This document shows, piece after piece, positions 10,698 to 23,516 of a stretch of DNA of 64,000 nucleotides. The stretch lies in NCBI GenBank assembly GCA_013339765.2, contig CM023449.1, positions 111,167,778 to 111,231,777 on the forward strand. The letters run 5' to 3'. Each line of letters starts with the position of its first letter. The first letter of the stretch is position 1. The DNA is from Haemaphysalis longicornis (lineage: Eukaryota; Arthropoda; Arachnida; Ixodida; Ixodidae). The position numbers and the translations under genes were made by a program. A model generated the notes under the pieces. That model saw nothing but the letters and a program-made list of their open reading frames with translations. It was not told the DNA's origin and searched no databases.

Positions 10698-10871
10698 TGT
10701 TACATTTTTATGAAGAAGAGGATGAATCTTGGGGAAGCAATGAGCCGACAGAGGGTGAAGGAAGACGAGGAACACCTCGGGAGCCATGTTAGTAGTAGCA
10801 AGGAATTCAGTTTGATTTAAATAGAGGTATTTTTTTTTCTTTATTGCGGCTTCGAACTCCTTTCTTCCACA
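10698..10871 (+). repeat. 5' LTR of BEL/Pao element
   Basis: It is 174 bp with TG...CA ends. It shares with the 3' LTR the blocks GCNATGAGCCGACA, AGCCATGTT, TAGTAGCAAG, TATGATTTAAAT-like and GGACTCCTTTCTTCC-like. Visible substitutions and indels between the two LTRs indicate an old insertion. Confidence 0.75.
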
Positions 10872-11786
10872 TCTTAGAGTGCCTGGAAACGCGGGAACAT
10901 CGTTGAAGCCACCAAGACGATGGATCAGGGACCAAGCAGAGGGAAACTGCAACGGCGTGCTCAAGGTGAACGAACCTGCGGTATAGCATGCACTAGCTTA
11001 AAGAAAAGAGAGCGGAACTTCGGCAGCAGAGCACATGGCTTATGTACCGAGGCAAGACTTTTTTCGATACTGCCGATTTGCAGACATTGGGCGCGCAACC
11101 AGAACGGCTGCATTTAAACAACTAAGAGTTCAGCAAGCTGAACGCAGAGCTTAAGGGATCAATAACAAAGGAATCTTTGAGCACTGTTTCTCACGGTGAT
11201 CAAATACGAAAATTCCGCCAAAGGAATTCGGGGCCAGCTAAAGGCTAAGAGGGTCATACTGCAGAGGAGACAAAACCGGCGGATGTAAACAGTCCAACCG
11301 TCTCAGCCGCTGGATCCTCATGGTAATGGGTCTCATTGCCATAAAAACTCGGTGAATCTCGCCACCATACCGCTGCAAACGTCCGGCGGTGAGTCGTGCC
11401 AGTGGCTCAGCTTCTGAACGCAGTTTAACGCATCCGTTCCTGACAACCATTGCCTAACAAAAAGAGAAATGTTTTATATTTTCGGTCTCTCCTGAGTGAC
11501 CCAGCGGCTGATTTATCGCCGGACTGCAAGCGACGGACTGCTAGGAAGACGCTGTAGAAATAAATTCTCGCGCTTCGGAGACACATGCATAATCGTGCAA
11601 GAACATCTGGAACAGCTTCGATTGCTTCTTTCGGTAGTGTCCTCTAACAATATCGGCAGTCTACGGCGACCCCTAGACCATGTGCAATGTCACGTGCGGG
11701 GACTGGCTGCATTGAAGAATTTTTTCTGCTACGTATTCTGCATGATGATGGACATTTTTCTGTGATCCTTACCGTCGGATATTGTC

Positions 11787-12290
11787 GTGGTTTACCACCG
11801 ACACATGGCCCATACGTTGCAGTGTTCAAGTAGCTCAGGGGAACAGTCACCCGTAGACAGAAAAACGGAATCGTCCACGTCTTTTGATGGTGCGGTTGAT
11901 GCCCTTTTGGCGCACCATCATTTTGAAGGGAAGCATAGAAAGAGAAGTGTGATAGGAATCACAAAGGAACAAGCACACGCAATAGCAGACGATGCAAAGG
12001 AAAGTTTGGATATGCCTCCAAGGGCACCTGTGCTCACTTTAACCGTATTATGCAAGTCAAAGTTTCTATTTTGTGACCTAACCATTCACCCTACGGAACT
12101 GTGTGATGGAAGCACCAGTCATCAGGTTAAATTACGATGATTGGAATCTGAAGGGCGATGTTTTTGTTGCACCAAAACAGGGCATTTTTCTTGTGACTGT
12201 ATTCTTGACGTGAAATGCGGGAAATGCTCTGGGCGAGCAACCTGCACCGCCACACACAGCCCATTCTTGACCCGGAGGTACTGCTGCAGA
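11787..12290 (+). pseudogene. gag remnant with zinc knuckles (BEL/Pao)
   Basis: The frame ending at 12140 holds a basic stretch (HHHFEGKHRKRSV) and a Cys-rich segment VLCKSKFLFCDLTIHPTELC. After an in-frame stop the same frame goes on with GRCFCCTKTGHFSCDC and KCGKCSGRATCTATH (about 12150-12260), that is, C-x2-C-x4-H-x4-C-type knuckles typical of BEL/Pao gag. The role would be nucleic-acid binding in the capsid. Stops and the missing N-terminus make it a pseudogene. Confidence 0.75.
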
Positions 12291-12529
12291 CGTGCAGGGT
12301 CTAGATTATAGGAACTGGACACTACGGGTACATTCGTGGTATGCTGGATGGCGGGAGTTCGTGCTCCTTCATACGCGAAAGTATCGCGCGTACCCTTCAT
12401 CTTAGGGGGCTTGGTAATACTAGCCTGCATGTTCACGCCTTCGGTAACGATAAGTCTTCGGAAAAAGATTGCCGCGTAGTACAAGTGTTCTTACGCTGTT
12501 AGTACATCGATGCGTTGTTTTATCTAGAG

Positions 12530-12794
12530 GCAATTGAATTTCCCTCTATTTGCAAAAGTACCCACTGAGAGTGACTTTGTTACTTCGATCGATACCAGTG
12601 GTGAGCCCATTGCGGACAAACTTCGCCGGCCGTGCATTGACTCTCTAACTGGGATTAGCCCTCTGATTGGAGCCGACCACCTTCGGAAGGTCGCGACAGG
12701 AGACTTGCGTCGCCACCCTAGGAACAACAGTGTAGCAGCACTTAACTCAATCTTAGGTTGGATATTTCACGGGCCGTTGTGTGTACTTAGTTAA
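12530..12794 (+). pseudogene. BEL/Pao aspartyl peptidase (DUF1758-like) remnant
   Basis: An open frame of 86 codons ends in PLIGADHLRKVATGDLRR, then NNSVAALNSILGWIFHGP. This matches the C-terminal signature of the retropepsin-like DUF1758 domain of Pao elements (LIGADxxW...G and lGWxxxGP). The Trp after GADH is Arg here. The catalytic DTG/DSG part upstream is not recognisable. The frame stops right after the domain, where linker and RT should follow. Confidence 0.75.
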
Positions 12795-13459
12795 CCGCAT
12801 GTAGCATCGAATATCTGCATGTTGAGAGTGCGCACCAAGTACACGGTACCGGGCGAAGTTCTTGAGCCATTGTGGTGTTTTGACAGTCTATGGGTTTTTT
12901 AAGAAAAGGCACCAGATGACCGAAGAAAAAAGAGCATATCTTTCCAACTCTATAAAGGCGACTGCAGCGACTGATCAACTCCGCGCAAACAACAAGCTTG
13001 TAACAGACGCCGGCCCCATTCTGACAGCGATCAGTACCAAGTGCGAGCAACAAGGTTCACCGGGCAAGGGGAGTCTAAGAGCTCCCGGCATCAACACTCC
13101 CCACAAAACTTGAGCGAAGACTGCAGCAGTGAAGTGTCTCGATGGAAAAATTGATTATCCAAACCCCAAAACAATATGGGACCAGTCACGATGGAGCGCC
13201 ATTTACCCACATCATGGAGCTGGTCAGACGATGGCACCTGAACTGCCTCACAAAACGTCAAGCGACTGAAAGAAGTTCAAGAGCGGTGGAGTTCACGGGG
13301 TGAAGCTGCATTTCTGAACACCAAACTTTTTCCAAGATCGGTAGAGTCTTTCAGAGAGACCAGGGCAGTGATAATCGGGCTAAAGCCTATAAGGACAATA
13401 AACTGACGGATCAACGCTCGGAGCTTGCTAACTGCACATGTTTGTGGAGGTGGGCAGGA

Positions 13460-13628
13460 TGTTTCATTTTTATACAGAGAATGAATCACAAGGAAGCTAT
13501 GAGCCGACAAAAGGAGTACGAAGGTGAAGAAATCATCGTAAGCCATGTTCATAGTAGCAAGATTCTAAGTATGATTTAAATGCACATCATTTTTTCTTTA
13601 CGGCAGTGGCGGACTCCTTTCTTCCGCA
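13460..13628 (+). repeat. 3' LTR of BEL/Pao element
   Basis: It is 169 bp, the direct repeat of 10698-10871. Directly after it the LINE-C frame resumes with LKTAEVCLTPK, the block that precedes RT motif 1. Confidence 0.75.
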
Positions 13629-15650
13629 TGCCGTACTTAGGAATTTGAAAACAGCTGAGGTCTGCCTCACACCAAAAGCAGTCATACCACCAGCCTTTAA
13701 AAGCTTTATTCCCACCTCTATTATTACGTGTGTGGGAAATTTCTTAAAGTACTTGTTTCTCCATGGACTGCAACCGTATCTTAAAGACTCTGGTTAAATC
13801 CCGCCAAAGAAGCAGAAGTTTTGTCCACAATTCTCAACGCAGGATACCTTACTCCAAATTACAGGGGAAGTTATGGCCCCTGCGACTCGTCCCTCCCTCA
13901 CCGCCATCCTCGTATTAGACCTCAAAGATGCGTTTGATAACGTGAAGCACACAGCAATTTCGCACATGTTAAACACACTGGGATGTGGAGCCAGGGTACA
14001 CAACTACATCAAAGATGTATTGCACCAAGATGGCAAGCTGGGCGAGTTGGTATTGGTTCATGGTGATAGAAAATAGCCGTGCTGTGTCTGTTACCTTCCT
14101 CGTCCTCATCTTTTTTGCGCTGGCTATTTTCAATCACCATGTACACGAGAGATTTTCTCTCTGGAAGGACAGCTGTCCTAAAAGTCAGGGAACAGGCTGC
14201 GGGTCCCTTCTTATTGGCTGCAAGAAGAAGGCCACAAGGGTTATACTGTCGCCCATCTTTTTAAGTATTACCCTTCAAGGCCTGGGCCATTTTTCGACAA
14301 CCTTCCGGGGATGCGACACGTCCTATACCCGGTGACAGGAATATCTGTTCGTCTAGAGGGTCAATTGGAGAGTTAGACTCGCCTACAAGAAGCATCGGCT
14401 GTGGTGGCTGCCTATGCCAAGTTTAAGGGTCTAAGCAGCGCCCTCACCGCGCAGAAAACACCCTCCAGGTTAGCCCACTATCAGCCTACGCCTACGGGGT
14501 CATCGTTGTGTCATGTAAAAGCGTGAAGAATGTGGGCATGATATTTCAGGCGGGCCGCTCGAACACGCTGCTCACAACAAGCTTAAAACAACAACAGAAC
14601 AGGTTACTCAGATGATGCGACAAGGTGCGACCAAAACCAGAAGCATAGGGGAAACGGACGCCCTTTGCCTTTCCCAGGCCTTTGTCGTGTCTAGAATTAC
14701 TTACGCTGTACCTTGCGCCCTGCTTAAGGTCACAGAACTCAAGAAAAAAAAACATAATTATTAGGAAGGAATACAAGCACGCCATGGGCCTCCCCGCATG
14801 CACCTCTACCGAACGACTGCTCCGACGTGGCATCGACACACCGGTAAAAGAGCAAATTAAGGCGCACCCGTATACCTGAGACTTAGGTTAGGAACAACCC
14901 AAACAAGGAGGTTCATACTCTGACACCTGGCGCTGTCAGTCCCACACAGCCACCCACATCTCCGTACTAGAGAAGTACCCCACCCCATTAAAAACATTTA
15001 TTGCGCCCGTCTTACCACGCAATCTGCACCCTATGCAGCACGAAAGTCGTAGATAGGCCCGAAGCCGCAGAACATTTACATTGTACAATGATAGAGTATC
15101 TACCGCCTACACGCGTAGAGCCTGCTACCCCGGAAGAAAAGCCATGGCAGGCAGCATAGTTTTAAATAAGCATCGCAGGTGCAGCATCTGAATCCCTCGA
15201 CACAGCCCCCTCCAAGCCGATAAATGTGCGATAGCACTTGCTCATAGCCAAAGCGACGCCAAAGTTATGATCACAGACTCCCAAAAGGTGTGCCGCAACT
15301 GTGCCAATGGTTGATTTCACGTCACAACGCTTGGACCAGTCAATCAGAGACCACAAATAAAAGCAGTATGGATTGCATTCCCACCAGCTCATAGCGCAAC
15401 TACGGGAACGAGATCACCAATCTCGTCGAGATCGAGATTTGACCCGACGAGCCAGAGGTGTTGAAACCGAGCCCGAGCGCATGCATTCTGTTGTCACATA
15501 TCATGCCACTTCTCGCACAAATTGCTACCAAAGGAAAACGAAAGAATATTCTGCGCCTGCAGGTTAACAACTTCACACATCCCACCGGACTTCACCTCTT
15601 TGACCGGGCACGCTCTTCTAAACTTTGCCGCATCTCAAACGTACACACAT
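13629..15650 (+). pseudogene. LINE-C part 2: RT core, thumb and RNase H
   Basis: In order: LKTAEVCLTPKAVIPPAF and SIITCVGNFLKY (RT motifs 1-2, 13650-13760); APATRPSLTAILVLDLKDAF then DNVKHTAI (motif A with its catalytic Asp, 13873-13960); DRTAVLKVREQAAGPF (about 14160-14210); a frame-shifted catalytic region near 14310 (the YADD box is lost); GELDS, KSVKNVGMIFQAGRSN (14340-14575); ATSTERLL-like CTSTERLLRRGIDTPVKEQI (14800-14860); and an RNase H-like MITDSQK ... TTGNEITN (15265-15425). Many stops and frameshifts make it inactive. It is one copy with 9673-10697, split by the BEL/Pao element. Confidence 0.8.
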
Positions 15651-18509
15651 AGTGGGCAGCTGCGGCACATTTGGCATCAACGCCTCCCCCACCAGCTTCT
15701 ACCTTTCGATGGAGCTTTAGGAGGGAGCCTTGGCCTGCTCCTGCCTCGAACTTCAGCTTCACTTGGTCGAAAGGCATGTCGACATGGCCCGCGCTCAAGG
15801 CGTCATGTAATGAGGACGCCTCTCTGAAACTTAAGTTTCTCCTCTCGCTGTATATAGATTCGCATCCGCATCTGTATAGGCCAAAGTAGTACCGCCATCA
15901 TTTAGCATCTTCTCATACTTTGTGTCGTACTGCGCTACCCCAACCGATGGTGTGCGAGTAGAGTGAACACCGATATCTGTCTTCCTGATGTTAGGCCTAC
16001 CGTTACGATTTCACGTCTAACGCAGTCAACTGGAATCCGCGGCTCGACGCATACAGGCAATTTGCCTATTTTTGCAACGACACAAGGCACGGAATTCCAT
16101 CAGCATAACCTTAAGCCTGGAGTTCGGGCCTAATATAGGTGTTAAGCAAAGGCTTTCAGACAAAGCACCAGAGAGGAAAAAAACGCAAGGGGAAGTAAGG
16201 GTTAAATTATTGAGGCGATATGTTTTGTAGTAACACTGTAAAAGTTGAGTCTGAAATAACCTTAGAATGTAACCTTAGTGACGGAAATGCATGTGGATCT
16301 CCTTTACATCCACAAGACTGCAAACAGAGGAAAAAAATGGGATGGGGGTTAAATCGAATTGATTTTGTGCTGTCTGAGGTCACAGTGATTTTCCGTACTG
16401 CTTCAGGCTTGTGCCAACGAAGTCAATTCCCTTTCCTGTATTTCTTGATTGTCATTCTTAATTAACCTTTCTTGATTGGGGGGGTTTCTGCACAGAACCT
16501 TGTTGACTGTTTTCAACACTTCAATTCGTATGGAGCAAGCTCTTACATTGTCTAGAAAATATTTAGCGAAACATTGATTTAAAAAAATTCCAAGTATTTT
16601 AAAATTGTTCATTGAACTCACCGATGGCTGTTATCTTCATGTCTATACCATTCCGACAGACGTTGTTGCCCATGTCTTAACTCGATATAACCTTTTCTTA
16701 AGCATTGTAATGCACACAAAGCAAAACCATTTTTTTTCGAATTCTACCAACACAACTACATCTTGCCCTACACCAAGCAAACTTGGCTCATTAGTGATGA
16801 ACGTATTGCGTAGTATGGGAGTGATTGTCATTAGTGAGTTTCACATTCACGTTGTTGTGCACGCGCAAAGCGCCATTTTCAAGCTTGTCGCCAGTCACGC
16901 GTTTAACCTGCGGCCGCAAGTTATTACTACAGCTACTATCGACGCCGTCGGGAGCTATGCAATCCTACCTCCAAATGTTGTTCCCAAAGAGGTGTCCTCG
17001 TTTTCTCAACATATATGTGTGGGCTGTACTGAAGTGGCCCTTCCCTACATTGTGATGCGTTCCCAGTGGATATCTGTAAGAAACTGTGATCCGATGGCCC
17101 TGCCCCTATGAAACACGAATATGTAACTTCTTCCGTGTGGGTATTACTAATTTCCGTAGAATGGACATTAAGTGAGTAGAACAGATAATATGTACTTACG
17201 TATGAACACAACGGTAGGTGAGCACGTGTCGCTGGTAAAGACTTCTGGGCATACGCATTTCTTGTAACGTTTCCTAACGTACCGCCTTTATCCTATGCTC
17301 AGTGATTGGGTATTTGTCGATCGGCACTGCAACGACAAGAGTACGAAGGCGCGTGAGGACTGGGAAACACCGAGGGAAAGCATTGGGAGAATAGCCAGAT
17401 GTAGAGACTGGTTCCCTAGCTCACAATAGGCGAAAAGAATTGAGGGGGTGCAAAAGAGGCCCAGAGACGAGAGCAAATATGAGCGGACATGTACTTTTAT
17501 AGTTATTCGTACAGGCACTAGAGGCGTTACCCTGTTCATATAGCGTAGCGCTAACGACTTGTTATCTGCATTTTCTACGACAGAGATGGTCGGCATGACT
17601 GTATTACACTTTGTCTAGCAACAGCTCATCACTTCGTCGCTGTCGCTGTCTACCATCGCAATAAAATTATTATAATTTGCGCTAGCCTCCCATGATTTCA
17701 ATTTCGTAAATGTTTTTGTCGTGGGCATCACTACGGCCATCATTTGACATCTGACAGTTCATGCTACTGTGCGGTTTTGTGCTTTGTAGCGAAAGCTAAA
17801 TAATGCTACCCCGGACAGTCTTCACGGGATGACCAGTTTGGACCTTCAGAGCTAGAGGTCAAACCACGCCCCATCCCGCAAACGCGTGGCTTGGAGCAGT
17901 GTCCCGCTGGCGGGGAGAGATAGGCTTAATTTTGGATGAACCAGCGCGAACTTAAAAAAAGAAAAAGAACGTAGAACACAGGAACAGCCGCTGGGTTAAC
18001 ATTTATACTTAATATCAAGAAGGTTAAATATTAGTACTTAACACAAAAAATAAAAAAAACACTGCGCATGAATGAAACAAGTTTACAAAAGCCACGGTGT
18101 TAAGGCAACTTGATAGACAATGGCGGCAATAAAGGCTCACTCAGATATGCAATCTCTTCGGGATGAAGACACGCTTGCTTTGCTGACACACTTGTCGCCT
18201 CTTTCTGCTATGTGGAACGGTTTCTATATTTCGCGGGGCGTTTGTTCACGTGGCCTAAATAAAATGCCAGTGGCAGAAAGATTAGACGTACATCCGCTGC
18301 GCTCAGTACAATGTCAAGCAAGATTAGATGATGGGGAGCCTTTATTGCCTATACGTGTTCTCTCAAACGCACGGTGATACAACTTATATTCCGCTTCCTT
18401 GGTTCTTGTTAAAGTTCGCCCTGCTTTCATCCAATACACTGTCTTTTCAACTAGCCCAGCTTGCAACCCTTCCGCTGAGAGATAGGCGAGGAGAAAACCG
18501 AGGCCTTTT
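15651..18509. other. Unassigned stretch of 2.9 kb
   Basis: No firm family call. On the minus strand near 16600-16450 the reading NNFKILGIFLNQ ... VLKTVNKVL faintly resembles the thumb region of a CR1-like LINE, but I could not extend it. A 168-codon plus-strand frame (16605-17111) has no recognisable domain, and its residue composition looks like chance. Both are left uncalled. Confidence 0.5.
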
Positions 18510-18529
18510 GGGGGGGGGGGGGGGGGGGG
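18510..18529. repeat. Poly-G run of 20
   Basis: An uninterrupted run of 20 G sits in a locally GC-rich stretch (18480-18760). It is prone to quadruplex formation and to sequencing error, so the run length should not be trusted. Confidence 0.95.
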
Positions 18530-20861
18530 TTGTGTCGCCACACGTATTAGCGCCCCGATGGCGGGAAGAGATAAACGGCAGAGGAGTTGTAGGCGAGGAG
18601 GGAACGGAGACGTGCGTGGGTTCAGTGTCCCCACATAGCGGAGGAAGGGAAAGAGGCCGCCGCCACAGCGATAAGCGTGCACCACGAAGGACGACCAGGA
18701 GGCCACGTGCGGAGCTGAGCCACGCGCGATGGATGTGGATGAGCATCCGGCTGTGGTCGCTCGTACAGCGGCGAAGCCTAAACACCACTGTGAGGCGAAA
18801 AAAGATAAAGAAGCATTCTATTCATTGTAACATCTCTGTATATCACTGCGAAACAGCATCTTGACCGCCCCTGGAAAAGGAGACTAACTAGGGCAGTGAA
18901 GCTTTCGCTATCAACTAGGGTTCACCAAAGCTAAACTGCAGCACTTTTTTTGTAGGAACGATTTGTATCTCCCAGCCCTGAAAAGTAGGTTTAAATTTTG
19001 TAACGTCCCCCTCTATGCGTGCGTTGCGCGTGCCAATCAAAAACGCTTGCTCTGAACAAGTTAAGAGCAGCACTTGCCCTGTTTTTGTATCTTTCATCCA
19101 CACAGATTTTCTTCGGCGCACTATTTTGCGATTTTACGGCACAGTGCCAGCTGGTTGACCGGCAAGAAGGTTTAGGACGAAGATATAGAAAATACAATAG
19201 GTAAGCCCGAACAGTCTGATCAGGAGGGCGATTGTGTAATACGACAAAATGGAAGAATAAAAATGTCTCGTTGTAGTGTCGGTACGTCAGCTATGTTTTC
19301 TTCTTTGCACATAAGAGAACAAAGTGACATGGGCAGTTTCACACAGAAAGTGAACTTAAGTTCAAGTTTCCCTTCAAAAAGTGAAATGTAATTTCAAGTC
19401 CCAAACATGCAGAATCTGCGCAGCGTACCGGTGATGGAGAACTTTTATGCTTGAATTGACTAGGCACTACGGACCAGAGGAGTTGAGCCGGAATCAGCTA
19501 GCTGGAAGTAGGTCTCAACATAACGAGTCTGGAGTTTAATGTCTAATTGTGTTTCAGAAAATAATTTAGTGTCGTTGATTTAGTTACTCCTATTCAGTTT
19601 CGTCGCAATGACGTTGAGTTTGGATTGAGATAAACCTAATTTTAAATTTTAGTTTGAAACACTTTGTTTATGTTCAGCAGCCCTCGGCGTCAAGAAGGTT
19701 AACACATAATCTGAACGCAACAAATCACGGAGCTTTAGGCTAATGAAAAGCCGTGATATTGTCGACATGTTTTCGTACAGCTAAAATTGCTCCACAAAGC
19801 AGTCCACCCACGCTGGATCGAGATGAAGTTTTATACACGGCAATCCGCCTGATGGGTTTCTATTTCGGGGTGTTTGTGCAACGTGGTTCTATGCACGAGA
19901 GAAACCTTGGATGATTTTGCCATTAGCTTGCCAGAAAAGTATCTTAAAGGGCAGGTTTGGTTGAAACTTCTCCATAAAATTGGCCCGCATCCTACGATTC
20001 TCTGTGTAACATAAACGTCGCAAGTTTTATTAATGGGCCCTGTCTGAAGTATTTATGCCAGACAATACCGTAAACCCTAAACTACAAGATTGGTATGTCG
20101 GAGAGTTTGAATGCCGCATTAAAAGCAAGTAAAGCAGCAGCAGGGTTGTTCACCAAAAATTGTTCGAGTGGACGTCGTGTCGTCGTCCCTTATAAATCGG
20201 AGGTTTGAAGTCGCCGGGGGTCGTTTTATATTTAAAGCTCTATGTTTTAAACTTTTTACATTAGTATTAAAAGAATAATAACAGCTCACAAGAGGTAGAA
20301 TGAACAGATGTGCTGTGTTTAAGACTAAGAAACGTAAGTTAGGATCAGCTACCCAGGCCTACAGCGCTAAGTTTGGCATCTTTGATTACCCACATTTTTG
20401 TGGCAATAGATGGCGTTAAACGGTTCGCTCATTTTCGCAACTTTAGCCGGAATTCGAACGTTCTTTCAGGGAACGTTTTTGTTTACTCTGCAGTTTGGTG
20501 TGCCAGATCATGTTGATAAATTTTGGCAGATCATGTTTGTGAAAATTTTATTTATTTGTTATTTTTGGTTTTTCAAAATACTGTTCGACGAATTACCTTC
20601 ATCAATGCTGTATAACGACTAAAGGCATTACTTCCAAATAATCTGAATTTTTTTGTGTAAATGAAGGGCGTTACAATGTGGCTTATTTTCGTATTTTGTA
20701 TTAGTTTTTTGGACGTCCATTGGCAAACCATCTTTTTAGTGTTCGCATTTGCGGCGGAAGATGTATAACAATTTTTTTCATGTTGTCAGATATCTTTTTA
20801 TGTTATTTTTACAGTGTTTTATTGTTTCTTTTGAAATTAGGTTGAACTAATTATCTCCATC
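18530..20861. other. Unassigned stretch, GC-rich then AT-rich
   Basis: 18530-18760 is GC-rich with overlapping chance frames. The remainder to 20861 is AT-rich with no recognisable family or terminal repeats. Confidence 0.55.
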
Positions 20862-21835
20862 TGGGTCATTTCAGGTAAGATCGAACAAAGCATGGCTGGT
20901 CGATCTCTTCAATTCGCTTGAAATTTTTTTACCTCATTCCCGCATGTATGTAATGTGCGGATTCACAAATATTTTCGGCGGAAAAAAAGTTTGGCCGACT
21001 GAAAAAAAATTTGGAACCCACCCGCGTGGACCCCGGCCGCTACCTGCCCATGCGCCGCGGCCAAATTTAGCGACGTCTAGCAAAACATATACTAATCAGG
21101 CGGGAATGGTAATTTTTATGCTTAATCTACGCCTGGTGTACATTTTGCGCCCAAAATAGCGTTGGCTAGAAGAACATATATTTTTTGTAATAAATTTCCA
21201 AATCTTGCTCAGAGCGCATTATGTTGTGTACTTTGCGGGCCAGTATTATCGTAAGTAATGGAGCTAGAGCGTTACAATTTGAGTGAGGGCTGCTCCTGGA
21301 AAGCACAAATAAGGGCCGTTAATATCGTGTCTGTGCACACTACGGTTAAAAAGTAAATGGCGCACAATTGGGAAGAAAAAACTAAAACACCCCGAGTTCA
21401 GAGGCTTATAAAAAAAACACTTCTTCGATTTTGCTGAAATTCTCCCCAGATGTTAACCTGTGAATGTACTTCAATGATCATTAAAAACCTGTTGCATCAT
21501 TTTGTTCCTGACGCGCCTACAGCGCGAGAAAAAAGCCTGGTCGGCCAGGTCTTCACAAGATCCTGAGACACGAAAACAGTGAGAGCAACTTCCAGTGAAT
21601 GTGCAGACGTTTGATCATTTTTTTGTACCAAAGGCAAACTGTTACTAATTGATAGTATTACAGAGAATTCAGAAGCAAAACTGACATTTTGATGTGAATT
21701 TTGGAACGAAAATAAACAATCTGCGCACCGCTAAATGTGTACTCTTCTTACAAAAACGGAGGAACTCCAGATTCACGCGCATTAAAAAAAAAACCTTCTT
21801 CGAGTTTTATGACGCATTCCACAGATATTTTCCTC
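20862..21835 (+). repeat. Left long terminal inverted repeat
   Basis: This is the left arm of the element. It is AT-rich with a GC-rich island at about 21010-21060. It ends near GACGCATTCCACAGATATT, whose partner is at about 23520. Confidence 0.75.
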
Positions 21836-22639
21836 TAAACGTACTTGTGTGAGCCCTAGAAATATCGTGCGTCATTCTAAGCACAAGCGCGGATACAGTC
21901 GTGCGGTGGCGAAACCGCTGCAATGTATGGTGGTAAAACGCGCAATTTGAAGGTTGTCGGGTCTATTTTTATAGCTTTCTCTAGATTTCCCCAACCGCGG
22001 TCACTCTTTGTCTTACATTATCAACGCTCTTTTTTTGTGCGCACTGCTGCCGTGATGCGCTGTATTTGGTTCATAAGATCACCTAATTGACAAGGTGCTC
22101 GCAGTCTTGTTTTTTAACTCGCCTGGACGTAACTTTCGTTCTCCTGAAATCAAAGGTTCAACGGAAGCCACGTCCGCTCGGCAGCAACACATGGCAAGTA
22201 TTAAAAACGGACATCGGCCACCACACGACCCCGGCACGGGTAACGGTCTCCAGGTAGCACGCCCCTCTTCGGCCCTTCTCCGGACACACTGGTTCAATTA
22301 CCGAATTAGCGACCAAACAGGAAGGCAAACGCCCTTGAGCCCGGTGGGGTCCGGGATGACACATGTGGGATCTTCATTTTTTTTGTTTGAGTCGAGTATT
22401 TTTTGGGCTTTTTCAACCGTATGCGGCGGCGGAGACTTGGCTGACAGAAAGAGCGAACGAGGGGACTGGAATAAAAGGGGCTGCATGCGTTCGAACGGTT
22501 ACAAGTTTTCAGTTCTGTCACATTGGGAGAGTGCCTTGCGCTACCTCCCCACTATTTGACTACGGTCGCATTTTAATCTTCATTTCATCACTTTTTTATT
22601 ATTCCTTTTAAGTATTCTGATTTTATTATTCTTTTTGTG

Positions 22640-23199
22640 TTATTTAGCTTGTTACTCAGTCTCTTTTGTGGTTGCAAGCGATGACGTCTGTCATGACTCT
22701 GCGCATGCCTGCTTGGCTTTAGCAAAAATCAGGCTGTGGGAAGACGACAATCTGCCACTGTACTCCAAGGTGACTTATGTGAGTGACGGAGCTGCCAGTC
22801 ACTTTAAAAACAGGCACCAGCTTTATGAGTTTCATTGCGTTTCACCAGCTTCATGAAACGCAACGGATATTCTCCGCAAGAGGGCACGGAAAGAATGCCT
22901 GCGACGGAGTTGGGGGAATCGTCAAACACCAGGCGACACTTTACAACCTAAGAGAACCATTAAGAAATGCGATTCAGACGGCAATAGACATGGTAACTGT
23001 GTTGTCTAAGATCAAGGGCGTTCACTTCATATACCTCGAGGGGAACGAAGTTTCCAGCCATCGCGAAACAAAAAAGGAAGAATGGCGAAGAGTGCGTGCC
23101 TTTCCCGGCATACAGTCCTCGCACGTGTGGCGTTTAAGGAAGTCATCAGAAGCAGATATATGCAAACTATGTGCAGCGTGGACTGTTTGGCCCCTTTGA
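22640..23199 (+). pseudogene. Transposase-like gene remnant, unclassified invertebrate family
   Basis: Two overlapping frames make one protein with a frameshift near 22840. The first gives CHDSAHACLALAKIRLW and, after a short acidic linker, KVTYVSDGAASHFKNRHQLY. The second gives RIFSARGHGKNACDGVGGIV, then KHQATLYN and, near the end, RAFPGIQSSHVWRL. The SDGA-x2-x-FKNR and HGK-x2-CDG-x-GG-x2-K blocks, with a late PGT/I-x3-H motif, are a combination I know from uncharacterised repetitive proteins scattered in invertebrate genomes. The conserved Asp residues and the position between long inverted repeats suggest a transposase, but this is inference. The N-terminus is missing. Confidence 0.6.
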
Positions 23200-23516
23200 G
23201 GAAACTGTGAACATTCATGCAGCAAGCAACGTGTAAATAAACAGCTAGTAGCTGCACGGTATTAATGGGGGTGCCGATGGAACGCTGTCATTTCAAACGT
23301 TGACTTCGTTTAATGTTTCTTGGCTATTCTATTCTCCTTATCTCAGAAGATATTCTGCGCTTTCTACAAAATAAAACTGCAATCTGCAGAAAGTCACAAT
23401 TGTCGTTTTATGTCTCAGCTCCTTGTGACAAGCATGCTTGACAAGGCTCTTTTGCTTTTCAGTGATCACAATGATGCGAGTTTTTTTAATGGCTCACGCA
23501 ATTAAAGTAGGAGGGA

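Larger units (their letters stand above)
10698..13628 (+). mobile_element. Defective BEL/Pao LTR retrotransposon inserted in LINE-C
   Basis: Direct repeats of about 170 bp (10698-10871 and 13460-13628) begin TGTTACATTTTTAT / TGTTTCATTTTTAT and end CTCCTTTCTTCCACA / CTCCTTTCTTCCGCA, as LTRs do. Between them lie a gag zinc-knuckle region and a DUF1758-type aspartyl peptidase, the order found in BEL/Pao. RT, RNase H and integrase were not found, and at 2.9 kb the element is less than half the usual length, so pol is deleted. A purine-rich GGAGGTGGGCAGGA abuts the 3' LTR as a polypurine tract. Flanking 5-mers CGCCC and TGCCG share three bases, a possible decayed target duplication. The LINE RT resumes directly after it. 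Confidence 0.75.

Noticed and set aside
16400..16640. CR1-like LINE thumb region (-)
   Set aside because: Only one short stretch (FKILGIFLNQ) is suggestive; no other motif could be aligned in order.
16605..17111. 168-codon open frame (+)
   Set aside because: No domain, no repeats, composition like translated AT-rich intergenic DNA; no splice or promoter context.
18328..18864. 178-codon open frame (+)
   Set aside because: It runs through a 20-bp poly-G run and a GC-rich patch; a composition effect.
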